NCBI GenBank assembly: GCA_002770955.1
Contig: PCUH01000133.1
Location: 1-9,897, forward strand
Length of the DNA stretch: 9,897 nucleotides
DNA from: Flavobacteriales bacterium CG18_big_fil_WC_8_21_14_2_50_32_9
Lineage (GTDB): Bacteria > Bacteroidota > Bacteroidia > Flavobacteriales_E > Vicingaceae
Reading direction: 5' to 3'
How positions within the stretch are numbered: the stretch's first letter is position 1; the number at the start of each line of letters is the position of its first letter. This document shows, piece after piece, positions 1 to 3,923 of the stretch. The notes below the pieces were generated by a model. That model was not told the origin of the DNA. It saw only the letters and a list, made by a program, of their open reading frames with translations, and did not search any database. A program made the position numbers and the translations under genes.

Positions 1-230
1 TTAGTTGACACACCTTTAAGTTCTGCCAACACTTTTTTTAACTCACTTTGATAAGGATCAGGATAACGATTAATCCCCTCCCTTTTTCCCTCCCCTAAGG
101 GAAGGGAGAAATCGTAGGGATTTTCGTTTGCATCTAAAAACACACCTTGCATTCCGCTAAACTCATCACGAGCAGATGAATAGGATTTCATTGCTGCGAT
201 ATTTTTTCTAATTAATTTATTGATGTTCAT
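1..230 (-). CDS. hisC: Histidinol-phosphate aminotransferase, N-terminal part (cut by window edge)
   Basis: This is a PLP-dependent fold-type I aminotransferase that converts imidazole-acetol phosphate plus glutamate to histidinol phosphate in cytoplasmic histidine synthesis. Only the first 76 codons are present; the PLP lysine and the rest lie beyond base 1. Recognition rests on the N-terminal signature LDANENPY (residues 32-39) and NRYPDPYQ (54-61), which are normally separated by only a few residues in HisC. Here about 12 extra residues (41-52, FSLPLGEGKREG) sit between them, encoded by a palindromic repeat (74-108) with no frame disruption. The ATG at 230 is preceded by AGGAGG at an 8-base spacing, also from a repeat copy. 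It is the third gene after hisG and hisD, the usual Bacteroidota order, 215 bases after the hisD stop. No promoter box was found in that gap, so it is probably read through from hisG. Confidence 0.93.
   Translation of the reverse strand, partial: MNINKLIRKNIAAMKSYSSARDEFSGMQGVFLDANENPYDFSLPLGEGKREGINRYPDPYQSELKKVLAELKGVST
74..108 (+). repeat. Palindromic repeat A, copy 1, in frame inside hisC
   Basis: This is a C-rich left part followed by a hairpin, stem TCCCT-C-CCC / GGG-A-AGGGA (87-107) with one C·A mismatch and a TAA loop. It matches the other repeat A copies at 235-263, 1714-1744 and 1814-1845 in layout: a (A)GCCCC-rich edge, a short T/A spacer, then a C-arm/NAA/G-arm hairpin. Read on the minus strand it encodes HisC residues 41-52. 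It is the most diverged of the four copies: the edge is ATCCCC instead of AGCCCC. Confidence 0.75.
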
Positions 231-234
231 TATA

Positions 235-263
235 AGCCCCTCCTAACCTCCCCAAAGGGGAGG
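235..263 (+). repeat. Palindromic repeat A, copy 2, just upstream of hisC
   Basis: The copy starts AGCCCCTCCTAA and ends with a perfect 7-bp hairpin, CCTCCCC (247-253), loop AAA, GGGGAGG (257-263). It lies immediately upstream of the hisC start, so its complement supplies a G-rich tract (AGGAGGGG) in the hisC leader. It is in the same orientation as copies 1 and 3. Confidence 0.85.
239..244 (-). promoter_or_regulatory. Shine-Dalgarno-like AGGAGG before hisC, supplied by repeat A
   Basis: On the minus strand the bases AGGAGG are followed by GGCTTATA and then the hisC ATG, giving an 8-base spacer, close to ideal for a ribosome binding site. No other gene in the window has such a site. It belongs to repeat A copy 2, so it may be a fortuitous gift of the repeat. 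In flavobacteria the anti-Shine-Dalgarno of the 16S rRNA is known to be largely occluded on the ribosome, so use of this site is uncertain. Confidence 0.5.
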
Positions 264-327
264 AATTTTGATTACTATTATATTTTTAATTCATTTTTTA
301 ATTTATAATTTGTTCTAAATGAAACAA

Positions 328-376
328 ATCGTACTTCACACTTCGTAAATCGTAAATCTTATATCGTAATTCGTCA
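328..376. repeat. Heptanucleotide tandem repeat, consensus ATCGTAA, about 7 units
   Basis: The units read ATCGTAC, TTCACAC, TTCGTAA, ATCGTAA, ATCTTAT, ATCGTAA, TTCGTCA. All are exactly 7 bases with no indels. A weaker, T-rich 7-base periodicity may extend leftward to about 288. The array lies in the 215-base hisD-hisC gap between repeat A copy 2 and repeat B copy 1. It is non-coding; no function is evident. Confidence 0.75.
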
Positions 377-385
377 ATCATTTTC

Positions 386-425
386 GGTTCTCGATACGCT
401 TCGTTCCTCTCTACTCGAACTGACA
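386..425 (+). repeat. Repeat B, copy 1 (TTCTCGATACGC...CTACTCGAA.TGACA)
   Basis: The left edge GGTTCTCGATACGC and right edge CTACTCGAACTGACA match, in reverse orientation, the repeat at 9735-9776. The outer arms can pair (GTTC with GAAC). In the second copy the equivalent arms are CTTC and GAAG, so one base pair has changed on both sides. Short intergenic palindromes of this kind are common in flavobacterial genomes. It lies in the hisD-hisC gap. Confidence 0.75.
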
Positions 426-432
426 AAATCTC

Positions 433-460
433 TAATTTTTAATTTCTAATCTCTAATTCT
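433..460. repeat. Heptanucleotide tandem repeat TAATTTT/TAATTTC/TAATCTC/TAATTCT, overlapping hisD stop
   Basis: There are four consecutive 7-base units with a TAAT core. The last two units overlap the end of hisD, so on the minus strand the repeat supplies the final codons (ATT AGA GAT) and the TAG stop. It is the second heptad array in the hisD-hisC gap, with a different unit from the 328-376 array. Confidence 0.65.
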
Positions 461-1777
461 AATACTTACCGCATTTTTGTGAGCTTGTAATTGTTCTGCT
501 TCTGCCATTAGTTCTATTGATTTACCAATATTCATGATTCCCTCTTTTGATATTTTTTGAAATGTAATTTTCTTCACAAAAGCATCTAAATTTACACCGC
601 TAAAAGCTTTTGAAAAACCATTAGTTGGTAAGGTGTGATTGGTGCCAGAAGCATAATCACCTGCACTTTCTGGCGTATAATTTCCTATAAACACCGAGCC
701 TGCATTGCTGATTTTTGATACATATTCATCTTCGTTTTTTACAGCTAAAATTAAATGTTCTGGAGCATAAGCATTAACAAAATCTAGTGTATCACTTATA
801 TTGTTAATCACTATCATTTTTGAATTTTCTAGTGCTTGTTGAGCAATTGCTTTTCTTGGTAATACTGCTAGTTGTTGCTCTAGTTCGTTAACTATTTTAT
901 CCAACAACTCTTCCTTATTGGCAATACAAATTACCTGACTATCAATTCCGTGTTCGGCTTGTGAAAGCAAATCGGAAGCAACAAAAGCAGCGTTTGAACT
1001 TTCATCAGCAACTACCAATAATTCCGAAGGTCCGGCTGGCATATCAATAGCTACACCACGCTGAAAAGCTTCTTGTTTTGCTGCTGTTACGAATTGGTTT
1101 CCTGGTCCGAATATTTTATATACTTGTGGAATAGTTTCTGTTCCAAAGGTTAATGCTGCTATAGCTTGTATTCCACCAACTTTATAAACAGCAGTAGCAC
1201 CAACCAACTTTGCAGCAACTAAAATTTCGTTGGCTATTTTACCCGCTTTGTTGGGTGGCGTACACAACACTATTTCTTTACAACCAGCAATTTTTGCAGG
1301 AATACCCAACATCAACACCGTTGAAAACAATGGAGCTGTGCCTCCAGGAATATACAATCCTACTTTTTCAATTGGTCGAGATTCTTGCCAACAAAATACA
1401 CCTGAAGTAGTTTCTACCACTTGTTTTTCTTGCTTTTGTATGCTATGAAACTTTTCAATGTTGTTGACTGCCAATTGCATGGCTTGTTTTAATTCATTGC
1501 TCACCAACTTTTCAGCCAATTGAAATTCCTCTTCTGTTACTTTAAATTCATCTATATCAACACTATCGAATTGCTGCGTATAGTTTTTGAGAGCAACATC
1601 ACCCAATTCTTTTACCTCTTTAAAAACTTGGTTTACCAATTTTGATAAGTCTTCGGTTTTTATAGTTGGACGAGTTGTTAATGCTAACCACTCTGATTTT
1701 ATTGGATTAATGTAGCCCCCTTTAATTCCCCCGAAGGGGGAAAATTCATTCATCTCAAAATTATTTTTTTCTTTCAT
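446..1777 (-). CDS. hisD: Histidinol dehydrogenase
   Basis: This zinc enzyme oxidises L-histidinol to L-histidine in two NAD-dependent steps, the last reactions of the pathway. It has 443 residues, against about 430 usual. Visible motifs are GPGNQFVTAAK (224-234), DMPAGPSELL (245-254), LLSQAEHG (270-277), APEHL (338-342), PESAGDYASGTNHTLPT (369-385) and QAHKNAV (431-437). By family alignment the zinc ligands are Gln273, His276, Asp374 and His433, and the catalytic pair is Glu340-His341. All of these sit exactly 14 positions later than the E. coli numbering, which fits an N-terminal addition. Residues 12-22 (FSPFGGIKGGY) are encoded by a palindromic repeat (1714-1744). The ATG at 1777 is the furthest upstream Met; Met9 is an alternative, but it also precedes the repeat. 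No Shine-Dalgarno site is seen. The C-terminal codons lie in a heptad repeat. Confidence 0.98.
   Translation of the reverse strand: MKEKNNFEMNEFSPFGGIKGGYINPIKSEWLALTTRPTIKTEDLSKLVNQVFKEVKELGDVALKNYTQQFDSVDIDEFKVTEEEFQLAEKLVSNELKQAMQLAVNNIEKFHSIQKQEKQVVETTSGVFCWQESRPIEKVGLYIPGGTAPLFSTVLMLGIPAKIAGCKEIVLCTPPNKAGKIANEILVAAKLVGATAVYKVGGIQAIAALTFGTETIPQVYKIFGPGNQFVTAAKQEAFQRGVAIDMPAGPSELLVVADESSNAAFVASDLLSQAEHGIDSQVICIANKEELLDKIVNELEQQLAVLPRKAIAQQALENSKMIVINNISDTLDFVNAYAPEHLILAVKNEDEYVSKISNAGSVFIGNYTPESAGDYASGTNHTLPTNGFSKAFSGVNLDAFVKKITFQKISKEGIMNIGKSIELMAEAEQLQAHKNAVSIRIRD
1714..1744 (+). repeat. Palindromic repeat A, copy 3, in frame near the hisD start
   Basis: AGCCCCCTTTAA is followed by a hairpin TTCCCCC (1726-1732), loop GAA, GGGGGAA (1736-1742). 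Read on the minus strand it encodes HisD residues 12-22 in the same frame as the hisC copy: both start Phe-Ser and carry Pro-(Phe/Leu)-Gly followed by a Lys/Gly-rich tail. Confidence 0.8.
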
Positions 1778-1813
1778 TTTTTTTAATCTTTATTTTTTAA
1801 CGCTGTCTGTTTT

Positions 1814-1845
1814 ACTCCCTCCCTTCGGGAGGGTTAGGGTGGGCT
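1814..1845 (-). repeat. Palindromic repeat A, copy 4, in the hisG-hisD gap
   Basis: On the minus strand it reads AGCCCACCCTAA, then the perfect 7-bp hairpin CCCTCCC, loop GAA, GGGAGGG (1817-1833 on the plus strand). It is the only copy in the opposite orientation. Its AGCCC edge overlaps the hisG stop: the A and G of the TAG belong to the repeat. It fills nearly half of the 66-base gap between hisG and hisD. Confidence 0.85.
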
Positions 1846-2701
1846 ACAACACCATTTTCTCTATAGGAACAACCAAAATACCTTCGGCTCCATTTTGTTT
1901 TAATTCATCAATAACTTCCCAAAATTTATCTTCATCAATTACCGAGTGTAGCGAACTCCAACCTTCTTCAGCCAATGGTAAAATGGTAGGGCTTTTTAAA
2001 ACAGGTAAAATTTTGCTTACTGCTTCAATTTTATTGTTGGGAACATTCATTAAAATGTATTTCGATTTTCGGGCTTTCAGTACCGACTGAATTCTAAAAT
2101 TTAATTTGTTTAAAATCAATTGATTTTCATCAGAAATTAATGGCGAAACCACCAAACAAGCTTCCGACTTTAAAATGATTTCTTTTTCTTCCAACCCATT
2201 TTTAAACAAGGTATTTCCCGAACTTACTAAATCACAAATGGCATCTGCCAAACCAATGTTTGGAGCAATTTCTACCGAACCAGATATAATGTGCAACTCT
2301 GCATTTATCTTATTTTTTGCTAAATACGATTTTAGCGTGTTTGGATAAGAAGTAGCTATTTTTTTCCCTTCTAAATCATTAATGCTTTTGTAGTTTATTC
2401 CCTTTGGCGTAGCAATAGAAAGTTTACATTTTGAAAACCCTAAATACGCTTCAATTTTCAGTGTTTTTTCTTCTTCAATTAATAGATTTTCGCCTAAAAT
2501 AGCGATATCCACTACTCCATCTTCCAAATATTGAGGAATATCTGAGTTTCTTAAAAAAAATACTTCCAACGGAAAGTTGGTTGCGGTTACTTTTAGTTGG
2601 TCAAACCCATTATCGATAGTAATTCCGCACTCTTTCAGTAATTTCAGTGAATCTTCATTTAATCGCCCTGATTTTTGAATTGCAATTTTTAATTTACTCA
2701 T
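1844..2701 (-). CDS. hisG: ATP phosphoribosyltransferase, long form
   Basis: This enzyme catalyses the first, committed step of histidine synthesis: ATP plus PRPP gives phosphoribosyl-ATP. At 285 residues it is the long form, which carries its own regulatory domain and works as a hexamer without HisZ. The PRPP signature is clear at 140-164: GSVEIAP (141-147), GLADAICDLVSSGNTL (150-165). The two periplasmic-binding-protein-like lobes occupy about 1-210. The C-terminal ACT-like, histidine-binding domain covers about 212-285, including VLKSPTILPL and GILVVPIEKM. It is the first gene of the operon. The ATG at 2701 lies 38 bases after the U-tract of the attenuator, with no Shine-Dalgarno site. The TAG stop is shared with a palindromic repeat. 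Expression is probably controlled by the upstream His leader, and activity by histidine feedback. Confidence 0.97.
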   Translation of the reverse strand: MSKLKIAIQKSGRLNEDSLKLLKECGITIDNGFDQLKVTATNFPLEVFFLRNSDIPQYLEDGVVDIAILGENLLIEEEKTLKIEAYLGFSKCKLSIATPKGINYKSINDLEGKKIATSYPNTLKSYLAKNKINAELHIISGSVEIAPNIGLADAICDLVSSGNTLFKNGLEEKEIILKSEACLVVSPLISDENQLILNKLNFRIQSVLKARKSKYILMNVPNNKIEAVSKILPVLKSPTILPLAEEGWSSLHSVIDEDKFWEVIDELKQNGAEGILVVPIEKMVL

Positions 2702-2739
2702 GTTGTTTATAAATGTGTCTGAGCAAACTTTAAGGAAAC

Positions 2740-2773
2740 AAAAAACCCGTCAGATATACTCAGACGGGTTTTT
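2740..2773 (-). terminator. Intrinsic terminator of the his attenuator
   Basis: On the minus strand the 5' arm CCCGTC-T-GA pairs with TC-T-GACGGG (a 6-bp GC-rich stem, one mismatch, two more pairs, loop GTATA). The stem is flanked by A5 and followed by six T (2745-2740), so A-T pairs can extend it. It lies between the leader peptide stop and hisG, on the transcribed strand of the operon, which is the expected position for an attenuator. The A-tract before it would also make it work in the plus direction. Confidence 0.9.
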
Positions 2774-2820
2774 GATATTTTTTTATTTATGTTTTACCTA
2801 TATCATTAACAGCTCGCCTG
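2761..2820 (-). promoter_or_regulatory. Proposed antiterminator pairing of the his leader
   Basis: The minus-strand segment CAGGCGAG (2820-2813), which is leader codons 15-17, can pair with CCCGTCTG (2768-2761), the 5' arm of the terminator: 7 of 8 positions pair, one of them G-U. Two bases further out another C-G pair forms after one mismatch. A ribosome stalled on the His codons would leave this segment free to break the terminator, while one that reaches the stop codon would cover it. The same segment can also fold locally as ACAG/CTGT (2821-2818 with 2812-2809). This is inferred from base pairing only. Confidence 0.6.
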
Positions 2821-2862
2821 TGTGCAAGAATGTAAATGATGATGATGTAATTTATTGTTCAT
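2806..2862 (-). CDS. hisL: Histidine operon leader peptide
   Basis: This is an 18-residue reading frame, MNNKLHHHHLHSCTQASC, ending in TAA. Five of the 18 codons are CAT (His), four of them consecutive (codons 6-9) plus codon 11. It starts about 12 bases after the predicted transcription start and ends 32 bases before the terminator hairpin, upstream of hisG. A His-codon run at this place is the hallmark of ribosome-mediated attenuation: low charged tRNA-His stalls the ribosome and prevents termination. The peptide itself is expected to have no function. It is not homologous in sequence to E. coli HisL beyond the His run, so the symbol is by analogy. Confidence 0.9.
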   Translation of the reverse strand: MNNKLHHHHLHSCTQASC

Positions 2863-2880
2863 GTTTTGTAAAATTCTTGG

Positions 2881-2912
2881 CAAATGTAAAAAATAAAATG
2901 TTATATATACAA
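2881..2912 (-). promoter_or_regulatory. Promoter of the his operon (Bacteroidota type)
   Basis: On the minus strand TTG (2912-2910), a 21-base spacer and TACATTTG (2888-2881) match the flavobacterial consensus TTG-N17-23-TAnnTTTG. Transcription would start near 2874-2876, giving a leader-peptide 5' untranslated region of about 12 bases. It lies between the small lipoprotein gene stop and the leader peptide. Confidence 0.75.
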
Positions 2913-2932
2913 CAAAATGTTTAAAAATAATT

Positions 2933-3052
2933 TCACATTCTTCCCATAGGTGTTTTAATTCCTTTCTTTCCATTACACTTACGTTGGCTTGAACATGCTA
3001 ACAACGATGTTATAACAAGAGATAAAAAAAGAATTTTCAGAACTAATTTCAT
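2933..3052 (-). CDS. Small lipoprotein, 39 residues, function unknown
   Basis: The frame starts with ATG at 3052 and ends with TGA. It has a textbook lipoprotein signal: Lys2, a hydrophobic stretch LVLKILFLSLVITSL (3-17) and the lipobox LLAC with Cys20. Removing the signal leaves a 20-residue acylated peptide, Cys-Ser-Ser-Gln followed by a basic tail with Lys-Cys-Asn-Gly, Lys-Thr-Pro-Met-Gly and a terminal Met. There is a second Cys at position 26. It lies 40 bases after the methyltransferase gene on the same strand, so may be co-transcribed with it, and 20 bases before the his promoter. I do not recognise the family with certainty. It could be an envelope anchor peptide or a short-lived orphan; the intact signal peptide argues that it is translated. 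Confidence 0.72.
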   Translation of the reverse strand: MKLVLKILFLSLVITSLLACSSQRKCNGKKGIKTPMGRM

Positions 3053-3092
3053 TGGTTGTTGATTATTAAGTTGTTTAAAGAACTCAATTTTT

Positions 3093-3821
3093 TTAATTAT
3101 ATTTTGTCATTTCTGCACACAAAATTCCAGTAGCAATTCCAACATTTAATGATTCGGCATGACCTAGTTTAGGTATCGTAATTTTTTTTGAAATAAAAGG
3201 AAATAGTTTTGAAGAAATACCAGCTCCTTCATTCCCCATTAAGAGAACTGTGTGCGATTGTTGAAACCTTGTTGCAAAACAATTTTCGCCTTCTAACAAG
3301 GCTCCATAAACACAAAATTGATTGTTTTCTTTAAAAAAATCAGCTAAGGAAGTAACCAAAACATTTAATCTAAAAATTGAACCCATCGTAGCTTGAACCA
3401 CTTTTGGATTATAAATATCGACACAACTTTCGGAGCAAACAATGTTTTGTATTCCAAACCAATCGGCAGTACGAATAATCGTTCCTAAATTACCTGGGTC
3501 TTGAATTGTGTCTAAAGCTATAATAGGCATTGAGAAATTGTTTCCAAGTTGTTGGTGTTTTTGTTTGGCAACAGCCAACACACAATTGGGTGTTTTAAGC
3601 GTTGAAATAGCACTTAGTTCTTGTTCCGATACTTGAGTTACACTTCCATCAAAATCTCCTTTCCAATTAGCTGTAGCAAACAATCCAAGCACTTCATAAT
3701 CGGAATTAAGAAGTTCTTCCACTATTTTTTCTCCTTCAGCAATAAAAAAACCCAGTTTTGTTCTGTTTTTTTTTAGATGCAATGCTTTTACGAACTTCTT
3801 TTGTTGGATAGATAGACTCAT
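3093..3821 (-). CDS. SpoU/TrmH-family RNA 2'-O-methyltransferase
   Basis: This is an S-adenosylmethionine-dependent SPOUT (trefoil-knot) enzyme that methylates a ribose 2'-OH in rRNA or tRNA. It has 242 residues. The N-terminal substrate-binding domain (about 5-95, with FFIAEGEKIVEELL at 25-38) resembles the RlmB/TsnR type. The catalytic domain shows all three SpoU motifs: motif 1, LDTIQDPGNLGTIIRTADWF (103-122), with Asn111 and Arg117; motif 2, LLMGNEGAGIS (193-203); and motif 3, IPKLGHAESLNVGIATGIL (216-234). The exact RNA target cannot be told from sequence; 23S rRNA is the usual substrate of this domain pair. The gene lies 101 bases downstream of the OmpA-type gene, with repeat C between. 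The ATG start has no Shine-Dalgarno site. Confidence 0.92.
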   Translation of the reverse strand: MSLSIQQKKFVKALHLKKNRTKLGFFIAEGEKIVEELLNSDYEVLGLFATANWKGDFDGSVTQVSEQELSAISTLKTPNCVLAVAKQKHQQLGNNFSMPIIALDTIQDPGNLGTIIRTADWFGIQNIVCSESCVDIYNPKVVQATMGSIFRLNVLVTSLADFFKENNQFCVYGALLEGENCFATRFQQSHTVLLMGNEGAGISSKLFPFISKKITIPKLGHAESLNVGIATGILCAEMTKYN

Positions 3822-3837
3822 TTATATTTCAGATTGG

Positions 3838-3901
3838 AGATTCCTTCACTTCATTTTACTATCCCGATTACTCGGGATGTAAGATATCGTTCGGAATGAC
3901 G
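3838..3901 (-). repeat. Repeat C (GTCATTCCGAA...GAAGGAATCT type) with internal hairpin
   Basis: On the minus strand the outer sequences are CGTCATTCCGAACGA and GTGAAGGAATCT, the ends of a common flavobacterial intergenic repeat. Inside is a strong inverted repeat: ATCCCGA (3861-3867), loop TTAC, TCGGGAT (3872-3878), extended by TTAC/GTAA with one bulged T. It separates the OmpA-type gene from the methyltransferase gene. There is no T-run, so it is not a typical terminator. Confidence 0.65.
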
Positions 3902-3902
3902 T

Positions 3903-3923
3903 TAACTACTAACTACTAACAAC
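3903..3923. repeat. Three-unit 7-base tandem repeat TAACTAC
   Basis: The units are TAACTAC, TAACTAC and TAACAAC, followed by a degenerate TAATCTA. The third unit touches the TAG stop of the OmpA-type gene (3923-3925). It has the same unit length as the heptad arrays at 328-376 and 433-460 and the same habit of abutting a stop codon. Confidence 0.6.

Noticed and set aside
231..445. A separate promoter for hisC
   Set aside because: No TAnnTTTG box with a suitable upstream TTG was found on the minus strand in this gap.
328..460. Possible CRISPR-like array in the hisD-hisC gap
   Set aside because: Units are 7 bases with no spacers and there are no cas genes; these are simple tandem heptads.
1210..1448. 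Two plus-strand frames inside hisD
   Set aside because: Both lie antisense to conserved HisD sequence and show no start signal or recognisable product.
2700..2924. Plus-strand 74-codon open frame over the his leader
   Set aside because: It runs antisense to the leader peptide, terminator and promoter, lacks a signal or domain, and is explained by the strong minus-strand attenuator.
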